A stretch of 64,000 nucleotides of DNA from Hymenobacter psoromatis (GTDB taxonomy: Bacteria > Bacteroidota > Bacteroidia > Cytophagales > Hymenobacteraceae). The notes beneath the pieces are model-generated. The model was not told the origin of the DNA and ran no database searches. It saw only the letters and a list, made by a program, of their open reading frames with translations. The DNA is taken from NCBI GenBank assembly GCA_001596155.1, contig CP014771.1, positions 930,001 through 994,000 on the forward strand, read 5' to 3'. This document shows positions 24,986-34,338 of the stretch, piece by piece; the first letter of the stretch is position 1, and each line of letters opens with the position of its first letter. The position numbers were made by a program, and so were the translations under genes.

Positions 24986-25906
24986 TTACTTCACTGTGAA
25001 GCGGAAGGTATAGAAGCCCGTGGCACCGCCCGCGCCGGCGTTGGTCTTCACGAAATTAGCGTTGAGCAGCTTGTCGCGACAAAGCTTTTCCTGCGACGGC
25101 GACACGTTGCCCGACACCTTGCTGACGGACTCGACCTCGCCATCATCGGAGATTTTAATCTTGAAGCGAATCACGCCGGGGTTGTCGTCCAGGGCTTCCA
25201 CCACGGGCGTGTTGTCGAAGCGCCAACCGCTCATTTCGAGGCCGCCGCCGCCGCCACTGCCGGGGCGCGAGCCGCTGCCGCCGCTGCCCGGCTCGCCGTA
25301 GAGGGCCTTGGCGTTGAGCGAGCCGCGGGGGTCGCCCTGGTCGCCCACGGTGCCGGGGTGGTCGCCGTTGCTGTTGCCGGTGGGCGCGCTGCTGGTGCCG
25401 TTGGTGCCATTGCCGCCGGCCACGCCGCTGGCACTGCCCTTGGGCGTGTAGAGCGTGCGGGGCTGTTCGCGGGGCTTAGGGGGGGTAGGCGTCTCGCGCA
25501 CGGGCTCCACTATTTTGGGGGTAGGCTTGGTTACGGGCGGGATGGTGGTGCCGGCGTCTTCCGCGTCGCTGGTAATCACCTTCGCCTGGGCTTGGGGCTG
25601 GGGCGCGGGGGTAGGCTCCGGGCGCGGCTGGGTGGGCTGGGGCGTGGGCCGCGGCTGGGTGGCGGCGGGCGGGCGCGAATCCTCGCGGTTTTTCGAAGCG
25701 TTGGCGGTAGCCATCGTCTGGATGTCGCCCCCGCCGGCCGCGTCGAGGCCGTAGTTCAGCTCCACGCCGTCGCCGCCCAGGGTGGTCAGGGGTGGGTTGG
25801 GGCCGTTGAATTTCAGAAAGAAACACACGAGCGCCAGCAGCAGCACGATGGCCGCCGTAATGGCCAGGGCTTCGCGCCGGTGCTCTTCGGGATAGTCGAG
25901 GGCCAT
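24986..25906 (-). CDS. Energy transducer TonB family protein
   Basis: A 306-residue protein: short cytoplasmic N-terminus, one membrane helix at ~14-33 (ALAITAAIVLLLALVCFFL), a long Pro/Thr/Gly-rich periplasmic spacer (PRPTPQPTQPRPEPTPAPQP) and a C-terminal TonB-like domain (residues ~225-306; NPGVIRFKIKISDDGEVESV, LLNANFVKTNAGAGG, YTFRFTVK). It transmits the proton-motive force from ExbBD to outer membrane receptors. It follows exbB and exbD on the same strand, with a 48-bp perfect inverted repeat in the exbD-tonB gap. Confidence 0.9.
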   Translation of the reverse strand: MALDYPEEHRREALAITAAIVLLLALVCFFLKFNGPNPPLTTLGGDGVELNYGLDAAGGGDIQTMATANASKNREDSRPPAATQPRPTPQPTQPRPEPTPAPQPQAQAKVITSDAEDAGTTIPPVTKPTPKIVEPVRETPTPPKPREQPRTLYTPKGSASGVAGGNGTNGTSSAPTGNSNGDHPGTVGDQGDPRGSLNAKALYGEPGSGGSGSRPGSGGGGGLEMSGWRFDNTPVVEALDDNPGVIRFKIKISDDGEVESVSKVSGNVSPSQEKLCRDKLLNANFVKTNAGAGGATGFYTFRFTVK

Positions 25907-25925
25907 TGTTTTTGAGTTAAGAGTT

Positions 25926-26051
25926 AAGAGTTAACAAGAACGTCATGCTGACGAAGGAAGCATCTCTACCGCGTAACTAACCTTAAAATGTCAGATTTAC
26001 TTGCGCGGTAGAGATGCTTCCTTCGTCAGCATGACGTTCTTGTTAACTCTT
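25926..26051. repeat. Long perfect hairpin repeat between exbD and tonB
   Basis: 25926-25973 and 26004-26051 are perfect 48-bp inverted repeats around a 30-base loop, containing AACAAGAACGTCATGCTGA and GAAGCATCTCTACCGCG. AGTTAAG heptads flank the left arm. This is the longest perfect hairpin in the window and lies inside the exb-tonB transcription unit. Confidence 0.92.
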
Positions 26052-26061
26052 CAACTTGAAA

Positions 26062-26472
26062 TTATTTCTGCGACTGGGTGGCCATTACCATCTTCATTTT
26101 GAGGCGGTTGCCGATTTCCAGCACATCTACCAGCTTCTGCACGTTCAGGCCCGCATCGACGCGCAGCACCACGGTAGGCTGGCTTTCGGGGGTAGCGCCG
26201 GCGGGCAGTAGCGCCCGCAACTCGGGCTCCAGGGTGGCGGCCGTGACGGGCTTTTTATTTACAAAATACTCGCCCGCCGCGTTGATACTCACGGTAATGG
26301 GCTGCTTCATTACTTGCTTGCTGCTCTTGGCATTGGGCAATAAGAGCTTGATAACGTTGGGGTTCACCATCGTGGACACAATCAGGAAGAACAGCATCAG
26401 GAAGAACATGATGTCGTTCATCGAGCTGGTCTCGACGTGCGAAGAGGCGTGGCGGCGGCGGGAGAGGTTCAC
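26062..26472 (-). CDS. exbD: ExbD/TolR family biopolymer transport protein
   Basis: A 136-residue protein with one N-terminal membrane helix (NDIMFFLMLFFLIVSTMVNP). The essential helix aspartate is the Asp of SSMNDIMFFL near residue 19. The periplasmic domain (ITVSINAAGEYFVNKKPV, TVVLRVDAGLNVQKLVDVLE) is complete. With ExbB it forms the proton channel that energises TonB. Its start is preceded by an AT-rich heptad element. Confidence 0.92.
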   Translation of the reverse strand: MNLSRRRHASSHVETSSMNDIMFFLMLFFLIVSTMVNPNVIKLLLPNAKSSKQVMKQPITVSINAAGEYFVNKKPVTAATLEPELRALLPAGATPESQPTVVLRVDAGLNVQKLVDVLEIGNRLKMKMVMATQSQK

Positions 26473-26487
26473 TACGTTTGAATTATG

Positions 26488-26560
26488 AATTAAAAATTAT
26501 GAATTATGAATTGAGCCCGCCGTTACGACAGAACCAATTCATAATTCATAATTCTTAATT
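26488..26560. repeat. AT-rich heptad inverted repeat between exbB and exbD
   Basis: 26488-26513 (containing AATTATGAATTATGAATTG at its end) and 26535-26560 are 26-bp inverted repeats with one mismatch, built from AATTATG heptads. The exbB stop codon (26555-26557) lies inside the right arm. Confidence 0.85.
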
Positions 26561-27262
26561 ATCCTGGAGGATATCCATGAACTCGATGGCCGAGTTTTCC
26601 ATGCGGAACACCATACGCTCGACCAGAATGCTGAGCCAGTGATAGCCGATGTGGGCGATGATGCCCACGATGAGGCCGGCCGCCGAGGTCACCATCTTAG
26701 TGTAGAGACCGCCGGCAATCTGGGTAATGCCAAACTCGCCGCTGCTGGAAATGGCGTAGAAGATTTTGATAACGCCGATAATCGTACCTACGAAGCCCAG
26801 CATGGGCGCAATGCCGGCGATGATGCCCAGGATGCTGATGTTTTTTTCGAGGCGCGCAATCTCAATCTTGCCCACGTTTTCGACGCTGGCCTCAATCTCG
26901 GTGATGGGCAGGCCGATGCGGCGCAGGCCTTTTTCGACCATGCGGGCCAGCGGCGAGGGGTTTTGGGCGCAGTAGAGCTTGGCCCCCTGCAAGTCGCCCT
27001 TCACCATGAGCGCCCGGATGCCGGTCATGAAGCTCTCGGGGTTGCCGCCTGCGCTGCGGATGGTGAGGTAGCGCTCGGCGATGATGTAAATCGAGACGAT
27101 GAGCAGCAGAAAGATGGGGAGCATTACCCAGCCGCCTTTCAGAATCAGGTCGATAAGGGAAAGGCCGGGCGCGGCGTTGGCTATCGCGTTGGCGTGGGCG
27201 GCGGCCGTATCAGTGGCCAACTCTGTAACGGCGGGGCCGACTTGCAGCAGGAAAACGAACAT
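26555..27262 (-). CDS. exbB: MotA/TolQ/ExbB proton channel family protein
   Basis: A 235-residue membrane protein with three hydrophobic segments: GGWVMLPIFLLLIVSIYII at ~44-62, SILGIIAGIAPMLGFVGTII near 145-165 and AAGLIVGIIAHIGYHWLSIL near 195-215. The central ISILGIIAGIAPMLGFVGTI motif is diagnostic. It is the channel partner of ExbD. It lies directly upstream of exbD, and downstream of the HU/SPOR gene on the same strand. Confidence 0.93.
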   Translation of the reverse strand: MFVFLLQVGPAVTELATDTAAAHANAIANAAPGLSLIDLILKGGWVMLPIFLLLIVSIYIIAERYLTIRSAGGNPESFMTGIRALMVKGDLQGAKLYCAQNPSPLARMVEKGLRRIGLPITEIEASVENVGKIEIARLEKNISILGIIAGIAPMLGFVGTIIGVIKIFYAISSSGEFGITQIAGGLYTKMVTSAAGLIVGIIAHIGYHWLSILVERMVFRMENSAIEFMDILQDN

Positions 27263-27275
27263 TCAGCGGGAAGAG

Positions 27276-27380
27276 AGTTGAGAGTTAAGAGTTGAGGGTT
27301 AAGAGTTAAGGGTTGGTAAAACCTCCGCGAGTTGGCAGACAGTTTTCAACTTTTAACTCGTAACTCTTACTGCTTAACTT
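27276..27380. repeat. AT-rich heptad element upstream of exbB
   Basis: 27276-27314 is a run of AGTTAAG/AGTTGAG heptads on the plus strand. 27346-27380 contains reverse-complement copies (AACTCGTAACTCTTACTGC). The arms pair imperfectly. It separates exbB from the HU/SPOR gene. Confidence 0.65.
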
Positions 27381-29064
27381 AATAAGGAAAAACTGTCAGG
27401 CCGTTGTCAACGCGCGGGTTTTTGCGCAGTTGAGTGGCCGCTAGCTGGGCCGCGGGGCGGTCGGCATAATCGGCGGCCGACAGGCGGTAGTGGCGGGTGC
27501 CGGGGTAGGGCATGATAATCTTGGCGTTGGCGTGGCCGGCATGCAGTAGGTTGCGCCGACCCTGCTCGGCGCGAGCCCTGGAATCATAGGCGGCCACCAC
27601 TACGTAGTAACGACCCGTGCGCGCATTAATTGCCCCTTCCACAGCGAGCGCGGCTGGTGCCACCACTTTTTTGGCCGCCATCGGTGCCAACGTTTTGGCT
27701 TTAGCTACAATAGGTGCGGCGGGTTTGGCTTTGGCAGCCACGGTCCAGGTAGCGCGGGCCGGTTTTTTGGCCGGGGCTACCCACTTTACTTTGGCCGGAG
27801 CTACTACTTTAGACGCAATTGCTTTGGGGGCAACGACCACTTTCGGCGCGGCGGCCACCGGAGCTGAGTGGGCGGGCGCGGCGGCCGGGCTGGCCGGGGC
27901 GGGCAGCGGGGCCGCGTTGCGGGCCGCCGCGTAGGACGTAGTTACCATTGTGGGCGTGCCCGCCTTGCGCAGCGCCATTGGGATGGGCCGGGCAATATTG
28001 CTTTCATTGGCAACCGCGATGGCGGCGGCGGCGGGCAGCTTGCGCGCCCGGCCCCGCGCCCGTGGAGCAATCGGGCTGGGCAGGGGGGCACGCTGGCTCA
28101 GCATGGCATTCACGGGGTCCACGGTCCGGGGAGGTGCCGTTTGCAAGGGCGTGGCCGCGAGGGCTACGGACGTGGGTGCCAGGGCAGTCAGGTCAGCCGG
28201 CGCAGGGACTTCGGCTAGCTGCTCAAACGGCTGGGCTTGGGCGGGGGTAGTAGCTAGTTCCTTAGCGGGGGCGCTGGCTGGAGCTACGGGGGCAGCATCC
28301 CAGCTAGCATCAGCTGCTACCGACTCCTTTACTGCTACTACTTCGGCCGGGGGCACAGCGGGCGCAGCGGTGGGCAGCGTGAAGCTGGGCTGGGCCAGCG
28401 CCGCCTGTTGCGGGGCGGCCGAGCGGCTGGTTTGCTCCCAGCGCGGCACGTGGCTTTGCCAGGCGGCGGGCAGCATAGTCGGGTGCAGATTAAATAAATA
28501 GAGGCCGGCCACGGTCAGGCCGGCCAGCAGGCCGATGGCCGTAGCCGGCACCACGCGCCGCAACCGCAGGCCGCGCCCCGCCGAGCGCAGGCGCGGCCCC
28601 AGCTGCGCCTGCTGTTCGCGGGCCAGCCGGGCATCGATAACCGACACAGGCAGCACCGTCAGCTCGGGCAGGCCAAACACGGCGGGCAGCAGGTCGTTGG
28701 CCCCGGTGTACTCAAACTGCAGGCCCCGGCCGGCCAGCTGCCGAAACACGCCAATGCCAGGCAGCTCCGTGCGCTGCTGGTCGTGGAGGTCGTGGTAGAG
28801 GGCGGCTACGGCCTGGCGCAGGGCCTCGCGGGCCTCGGCGGCGGGCAGGCCGAGGTGCTGGCACAGCGCATCGACGAGCAGGCCGTCGTTGCGCGTAAGG
28901 GCCTGGTTGAAAGCCACCTGCCGGGTGGGCGGACTCAAGTGGTGCCTACCCCCCGGCTGCACCCTGGCGGGCACATACGCGGCCACCAGGCCCCCGAAAT
29001 CCGGAATTATCACGCAATCGTGGTCGCGGAGTAACGGGCGTAGGTGGTCAGCTAGATTCATCAC
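27379..29064 (-). CDS. HU-like N-terminal domain protein with membrane helix and C-terminal SPOR domain
   Basis: A 561-residue protein. Residues ~5-130 match the CCDC81-like prokaryotic HU domains of Bacteroidota (LRDHDCVIIPDFGGLVAAYV, QVAFNQALTRNDGLLVDAL, LPGIGVFRQL). A single membrane helix follows near 175-195 (VVPATAIGLLAGLTVAGLYL), then ~280 residues of Ala/Pro/Lys-rich low-complexity linker, and a SPOR domain at the end (GRYYVVVAAYDSRARAEQGR, residues ~485-561) that binds denuded peptidoglycan glycans. The topology suggests cytoplasmic HU domain and periplasmic SPOR, perhaps tethering nucleoid or division machinery to the wall. It precedes exbB-exbD-tonB on the same strand. Confidence 0.85.
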   Translation of the reverse strand: MMNLADHLRPLLRDHDCVIIPDFGGLVAAYVPARVQPGGRHHLSPPTRQVAFNQALTRNDGLLVDALCQHLGLPAAEAREALRQAVAALYHDLHDQQRTELPGIGVFRQLAGRGLQFEYTGANDLLPAVFGLPELTVLPVSVIDARLAREQQAQLGPRLRSAGRGLRLRRVVPATAIGLLAGLTVAGLYLFNLHPTMLPAAWQSHVPRWEQTSRSAAPQQAALAQPSFTLPTAAPAVPPAEVVAVKESVAADASWDAAPVAPASAPAKELATTPAQAQPFEQLAEVPAPADLTALAPTSVALAATPLQTAPPRTVDPVNAMLSQRAPLPSPIAPRARGRARKLPAAAAIAVANESNIARPIPMALRKAGTPTMVTTSYAAARNAAPLPAPASPAAAPAHSAPVAAAPKVVVAPKAIASKVVAPAKVKWVAPAKKPARATWTVAAKAKPAAPIVAKAKTLAPMAAKKVVAPAALAVEGAINARTGRYYVVVAAYDSRARAEQGRRNLLHAGHANAKIIMPYPGTRHYRLSAADYADRPAAQLAATQLRKNPRVDNGLTVFPY

Positions 29065-29181
29065 GGAGAGATAGTTGGGCGGGCAGGCAGTTAAGTAGTT
29101 ATGCGGCTAAAGTTAGGGCAGGAAAAAGCCAATTTCGGCATCCCTACCCCACTCATTCGCGCCCATCACTTTCTCAGCTGC

Positions 29182-30939
29182 TTAGAATGAGTAAGTTAAC
29201 CCGCCAATAACATTGATTCCCTGGCTTTGATAATTCAGGTAGCGCTGGTAATGGCGGTTGGTCAGGTTGTTCCCCATCGCAAAGATGCTGAATTTTGGGG
29301 TAAGACGGTAATCGGCCCGCAAGCTGAGGTCAATTACGGAATTGGTCTGGCGGTCAATTTCTACGCGCGGTGCCGGTACGGGTAGTGTAAGCCCTTGTGC
29401 ATAGCCTACCCCATAATTGGCCGAGTAGTAGTACAGATTAGCGCCCAGCAGCAGCTTGTCAAACACATTATACGTGGCGTAAAGCGTACCCAGGAACGCC
29501 GGCCGGCCGTAGGCCTGCGCCAACGACTTGACACCGTAGTGGTTGTAATCAGCCTTTAAGCCGACCCGCACCTTTTCCGAAGCACTGTACAGCGCTTCGG
29601 CGTGCACGTTCACCACGTTGATGGTGGTGCTGTCATACACGAGGTCAAACTTGCTGGTATCGGCCCGCGAGTTGCGGTAGAAGTACAAATTGCGCGCCCG
29701 GCCGAAGGTGGCGCGGGCGGCCAGTTCCAGCCCGCTCACCGGCGTCGAGGTAAAGCCGCCATATATAGTGGGGCCGGCGTGGGTATCGAGCACGGTCTGG
29801 CCCGCGCCCAGCCAGGGATTTTCCTGGCTCAAATCGTAGCGCGTGACGCGCTGAATGGCGCCGCCCAGGCCGCCGTACACCACGAATTTTTCGGGCACCA
29901 CAGCGTAGCCCAGCCGCACGGCGGGGTTAATCATGCCCTTGCCAGCCCCGTAAAAGGCATCGCTGCTGTAACCCAACGTAGCGCCTAGCGTGAGGGTGAG
30001 GCCGGTTTTGCCGGTCAGCACGTAGGCGGGGGTAGCCTGAAAGAAATTGCGGGTGCGGGCAGTGCCTATCGGCTGCTTATCTGAAATAAGCGAACCTTGC
30101 GCGTCGAGGGTGATGCGGCTGGTTTCGCTCAGCGCGTAGCCGGCTTTGGCATCGAGCAACAGGTTGTTCTCGCTCACGCCGAAGTAGTCGCTAAAGCGCC
30201 GGTACCCTACCCCCACCTCGTAGGTCAGCGGCGCGTCGGGGGCGCGGTTGCGGGCGTAGGCCCGCAAGCCGAAGCGGTTGAACGTTTGCTTGAGGGCATC
30301 GCTTTCGGGCGTGGCGGCCAGCTTGCTGGCGTCGTAGCCGTAGAAATTATAGCGGTCGTGGGCGTAGTCGAGGCTGGCCCCGAGGGCAGTGGCACCCAGG
30401 TAATACTCGCCGGTGAGGGCGGCGCTGGTCTGGCTGGCCCCCGAATTCCGGCCATCGACGGGGCCGGTGCGCGAGCTGTTTTGGCGCACGTCGAGACCGT
30501 AGCTGTACTGCTCGTTGCGCACCGAGTGCAGATGGGCGCGGCCATACACGCTGCCGTAGTTGCCGAAACCCAGCTTGAGGTAGTTGCCGGTGAGGGGCTC
30601 CAATTCTTCCTGCGCCACGGTCAGCACCTGCACCGAAGGGCTGAGGCGGGTGGCGGGCAGCCGGAAATCGGGGTAGGTATAGGTGACCTGGCGGGTGGGC
30701 TTGGGCGGCGGCGCGAGCCGGATTTTCTCGAAGTTGCGGGTGGCCTCGGGCAGCGTGTTCACCCGGTCCTTCACAATCTCAATCTCGGCATCCTGGATGG
30801 TGCCGCGCGCCTTGCCCTTGCCGGGCTGGCCCTGCGCGTGGGCACCCAATGCCAGCGCGCCACTCAGGCCGGCGGCCAGCAGCAGCGGCCGCCTAACAAC
30901 GGTAGTAAAGCTTGATTTTATCACCTGTAAACGATTCAT
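29182..30939 (-). CDS. TonB-dependent receptor-like outer membrane beta-barrel protein
   Basis: A 585-residue protein with an N-terminal signal peptide (VRRPLLLAAGLSGALALGAH) and a repetitive beta-strand pattern to a C-terminal Phe (NVIGGLTYSF). There is no clear plug domain: the region after the signal peptide is short (TIQDAEIEIVKDRVNTLPEA). It is therefore a plugless barrel of the kind annotated TonB-dependent receptor or porin in Bacteroidota. It lies 35 bases downstream of the large TPR gene on the same strand, so the two are almost certainly co-transcribed and may work together. Confidence 0.8.
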   Translation of the reverse strand: MNRLQVIKSSFTTVVRRPLLLAAGLSGALALGAHAQGQPGKGKARGTIQDAEIEIVKDRVNTLPEATRNFEKIRLAPPPKPTRQVTYTYPDFRLPATRLSPSVQVLTVAQEELEPLTGNYLKLGFGNYGSVYGRAHLHSVRNEQYSYGLDVRQNSSRTGPVDGRNSGASQTSAALTGEYYLGATALGASLDYAHDRYNFYGYDASKLAATPESDALKQTFNRFGLRAYARNRAPDAPLTYEVGVGYRRFSDYFGVSENNLLLDAKAGYALSETSRITLDAQGSLISDKQPIGTARTRNFFQATPAYVLTGKTGLTLTLGATLGYSSDAFYGAGKGMINPAVRLGYAVVPEKFVVYGGLGGAIQRVTRYDLSQENPWLGAGQTVLDTHAGPTIYGGFTSTPVSGLELAARATFGRARNLYFYRNSRADTSKFDLVYDSTTINVVNVHAEALYSASEKVRVGLKADYNHYGVKSLAQAYGRPAFLGTLYATYNVFDKLLLGANLYYYSANYGVGYAQGLTLPVPAPRVEIDRQTNSVIDLSLRADYRLTPKFSIFAMGNNLTNRHYQRYLNYQSQGINVIGGLTYSF

Positions 30940-30974
30940 TGCAACGAGATTATAGCAGCAGACTACTAAGCGTA

Positions 30975-33900
30975 CTAGGGACGAGCGGCCGGCTTGCGTA
31001 CGGGCGTAGGTCGGGCGGGCGCGGCTTTGGCCGGGGCCGGGGGGGTAGGCTTAGGAGCGGTGGCCGGCTTGCCTTTGGCCGGAACCTCGGCGGCCGGGGC
31101 GGGCGCGTCGTCGTTAGCGGGCAGGGCCTTGAGGCGCTGGCGGGCACCCTCCACCACTTCGGCCACCGGGAATTTGTTGTCGATAATCGAGTTGAGGGTA
31201 GCGCGGGCCTGGAAGATATCGCGCTGGGCCGTGTACACATCAGCCAGCAGCAAAAAGGCCCGGCCCTGCCACTGCTCGTAGGCACTGTAATTGGAGTTAA
31301 CCTTGAAGGCTTCGGCGATGGCCTCGTCGTATTTCTTCTGCTTGAAAAGCACCTCGGCCAGCGTGTACTGGGCCTCGGCACCGTTCACGTCGCTGGGCGC
31401 GGCGGCCACGGTGGCGGCCAATTCGGTAGCGGCCTGGTCGAGGTTGCCGAGCTGGAAATCGGCCTTGCCCTGGTAGAGCAGCGCGGTGTTGGTGGCGTTG
31501 GCGGTGGCCCCGGCCAGGGTGCTGAGGTCGGTGGCGGTGGCGCGCGCCTTGGCGTAGTCGCCGCCCTCATAATACGCCTTGAGCAGGCCCAGCGTGGCGG
31601 TGGCTACCTCGCGGCGGTTGCTGGAGGCTTGGCGCAGGCGGTCGTAATACTTAGCGGCCTCAGAGTAGTTCTTGTTTTCCAGCTCCAGGTCGGCGACGCG
31701 GCCCACGGCGCGGTTCACGAATTCGCTCTTGTTTTCGACCACCACAGCTTTGAGCAGGGGTAGGGATTTGGCTTTGTCACCGGTACGCAAATAAGAATCG
31801 GCCAAGATGAAGCGGGCGTCCGGGGCCAGGGCATTATCGGGGTACTGCTGCAAATAGGCCTGCACGCGGGGCAGGGCCTGGGCGTATTTCTCGGCCAGGT
31901 ACAGCGACTTGGCGGCCTCAAACTCGACGCTCTCGGTGGCCTTGCTGTTCGGATTTTGGGCCTTGAAATTGGCCAATGCCTGGTCAAACTCCTCGTTGCG
32001 GCCCAGGGCGGCGAGGCTTTCCTGCAAGCCGTAGAGCGCCCGCTGCGCGGCGGGCGTGCGGGGGTAGTCGGCCAGTACTTTCTGGAAATCGAGCACGGCC
32101 TTGTCCTGCTGCTCCAAGTTGGCGTAAGCCACGCCGCGGCGCTGGTAGGCGTCGGGCAGCAGGCTGGACGTGGGCCGGTTCTGGATGAGGCGGGTGTAGC
32201 CATCCACGGCGGGCTGGTAGTCGCCGGCCTGGAAAGCCAGCTGCGCCTGCTGAAACACCGCCTGCTCGGCATAGCGCGAGTTGGGGTTGCTCTGGAGCAG
32301 CGTAGCCAGCGTCTGGTCGGCCTCGGCCTGGCGGCCGAGCAGGCCCAGCGTCACGCCCTTCTGGTAGTAAGCGTAGTCCTTGTCGGGCGCGTTGGCCTGA
32401 ATCACCTTGTCGTACTGCGCCAGGGCCAGGTTATAGTCCTTGGCCACGTAGTAGGTATCGCCAAGGCGCAGCGCGGCGTCGTAGTAGTTTGGGTCTGAGG
32501 GCTTGGCCGCCGCATCATTCAAGTAAGCCTGAAACTGCGGCTGGGCCTTGGTGTACTGCTGGGTATTATAATAAGCGTAGCCCAGGCCGTAGCGGGCTAG
32601 CTGCACGTACTGCGTTTCCTCGTCGCTGACGCCGCCTTGCCGGGCCGAGCGCGCGGCGGCGGCGTAGGCCGTAATAGCCTCGGGGTACTGCTGACCCACG
32701 GAGTAGATTTCGCCGCGCAGCACCTGGGCGGCGGCGCGCAGGCCATCGTCCTGGGGGTAGCGCAACGACTTGTCGAGCAGGGGTAGGGCCTGGCTATACT
32801 GCCCGTCGTTGTAGAGCGTCGCGGCCTGGGCGTAGGCCACGCGCTGGTAGGTGCCATTAAGAGTAGTGCCGCGGTCGTCGCCAAGGCCGTCGAGGTAAGT
32901 GAGCGCCTGCTGGTAGTCGGTGCTCGACAGGAAGCCGTCGCTGAGCAGCTGGTCCACCACCGGCTGGCTTTTCGAGCGCGGATACTTGCGGCGGAAGTCG
33001 CGCAGGGCAGCAATCACCTCCGGCATATTACCCAATTCGTATTCGACCTGGGCATACTTGAGGGTCGCGTTTTCCGACAGGTTTTTCTCAATAGTGCTCT
33101 GGCGGGCGGCGTCGAAGGCGGCCAGCGCCTGGGGCTTCTGGCCGGCCTGCAAGTAGCTCAGGCCGAGGTGATAAGCGGCATTCTGGCCCAGCGAGTCGCG
33201 GCGGGTGGCCACGTTGCGCAGGTTGGTGATGGCGCTGGCGTAGTCGCCCTGCTTGTAATTAGCAAAGCCGATTTTATACTGCAAGCTGGGCTCAATCTTG
33301 CCCTTGTGCGCAGCGGCGTACTTGTCGAAGTAGGTGCCGGCCTGCTTATAGTCCTGCTTCTGGTAGTAGGCGTCGCCGGTCAGCAGCTGAATTTCGTCGG
33401 CGCTCTGGGGCGGCGGGGTTTGCTGCAAGGCCTTGGTGGCGTAGGCGATAAGGCCATCGTAGTCGCCCTCCTTGTAGTAAATCTGGGTCATCACGGCCGG
33501 CACTACCCCCCGGTAGGCGTCGTTTTCAGCGGCCACGGTCAAATCCTGGCGGGCGGCGGCGTAGTCCCCGGCGCGGTAGGCCAGGTAGCCGGCGTAGTAG
33601 GAGCTGGCGTAGCGGTACTGGCTGTTTTCCTTCTTATTACGGTCGAATAAAATGCGGGCCGGCTCGTATTCTTTCAGCTCGAAGTGACTGTAACCCAGCT
33701 TGAAATCGGACTCGGCCCGCTGACTGGCGTTGAGATTAGCCGGGGCTACCTTCTGGAAATAAGTACTGGCCTGGGCGTAGTTCTGCCGGTCGAAGTAAAA
33801 CTTGGCCAGCTCGAAGTAGGCCACGGCGGCGCGCGGGTGGGCCGGGTGGCGCGCGGCAAAATCCAGGATGAGCCCCTCGGCATCGGGGTGCAACAGGTAG

Positions 33901-34190
33901 AGGCCACTCACGGCGTAGTAGTATTCGGCATCGGCCAGGCGCTCCTGCCGGCCCGTGATGGCGGCCGGCCCGCTCTGCTCGCCCACGCGGGCGGGAGCCG
34001 CTTGTATATACTGCTGCATGGCCTGCTGGGCCGCGCCATACTGCTTTTTATCAAACAGGTCGAGGCCTTCCTGGTAGTAGCGCTCGGCGGCGGTATTGGT
34101 CTGGGTGAGCTGAGCGTGGGCAAGCTGGGGCGCGGCGGCGGCCGGGCCCAGCAGGGCGGCGGCCAGCGTGAGCCGGGGGGGTAGCTTCAT
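30975..34190 (-). CDS. Large periplasmic tetratricopeptide repeat protein
   Basis: A 1071-residue secreted protein with signal peptide (cleaved near AAPQLAHAQ). Nearly the whole length is TPR helical hairpins, e.g. AERYYQEGLDLFDKKQYGAA, AVAYFELAKFYFDRQNYAQA, AAYHLGLSYLQAGQKPQALA and AQYTLAEVLFKQKKYDEAIA. Tyr and Ala occupy the usual TPR positions. The last ~50 residues are Pro/Lys/Ala-rich and probably disordered. TPR superhelices are protein-interaction scaffolds; here the probable partner is the outer membrane barrel encoded immediately downstream. It is the first gene of the minus-strand envelope block. Confidence 0.9.
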   Translation of the reverse strand: MKLPPRLTLAAALLGPAAAAPQLAHAQLTQTNTAAERYYQEGLDLFDKKQYGAAQQAMQQYIQAAPARVGEQSGPAAITGRQERLADAEYYYAVSGLYLLHPDAEGLILDFAARHPAHPRAAVAYFELAKFYFDRQNYAQASTYFQKVAPANLNASQRAESDFKLGYSHFELKEYEPARILFDRNKKENSQYRYASSYYAGYLAYRAGDYAAARQDLTVAAENDAYRGVVPAVMTQIYYKEGDYDGLIAYATKALQQTPPPQSADEIQLLTGDAYYQKQDYKQAGTYFDKYAAAHKGKIEPSLQYKIGFANYKQGDYASAITNLRNVATRRDSLGQNAAYHLGLSYLQAGQKPQALAAFDAARQSTIEKNLSENATLKYAQVEYELGNMPEVIAALRDFRRKYPRSKSQPVVDQLLSDGFLSSTDYQQALTYLDGLGDDRGTTLNGTYQRVAYAQAATLYNDGQYSQALPLLDKSLRYPQDDGLRAAAQVLRGEIYSVGQQYPEAITAYAAAARSARQGGVSDEETQYVQLARYGLGYAYYNTQQYTKAQPQFQAYLNDAAAKPSDPNYYDAALRLGDTYYVAKDYNLALAQYDKVIQANAPDKDYAYYQKGVTLGLLGRQAEADQTLATLLQSNPNSRYAEQAVFQQAQLAFQAGDYQPAVDGYTRLIQNRPTSSLLPDAYQRRGVAYANLEQQDKAVLDFQKVLADYPRTPAAQRALYGLQESLAALGRNEEFDQALANFKAQNPNSKATESVEFEAAKSLYLAEKYAQALPRVQAYLQQYPDNALAPDARFILADSYLRTGDKAKSLPLLKAVVVENKSEFVNRAVGRVADLELENKNYSEAAKYYDRLRQASSNRREVATATLGLLKAYYEGGDYAKARATATDLSTLAGATANATNTALLYQGKADFQLGNLDQAATELAATVAAAPSDVNGAEAQYTLAEVLFKQKKYDEAIAEAFKVNSNYSAYEQWQGRAFLLLADVYTAQRDIFQARATLNSIIDNKFPVAEVVEGARQRLKALPANDDAPAPAAEVPAKGKPATAPKPTPPAPAKAAPARPTPVRKPAARP

Positions 34191-34338
34191 GGAGGGCGGC
34201 GGTTCGGTGGGCAGGCGGGCCAGTTGCGGACGCGCCCGAATTCGGTCAAAAGTAGCGAGAAAACGCGGGTTGGGGCATTTGGCCCGCCGGGTGGGGGGTA
34301 GGGAACGCGGGCCGGGGTGGGTTTGGTACGTGGCGGGG

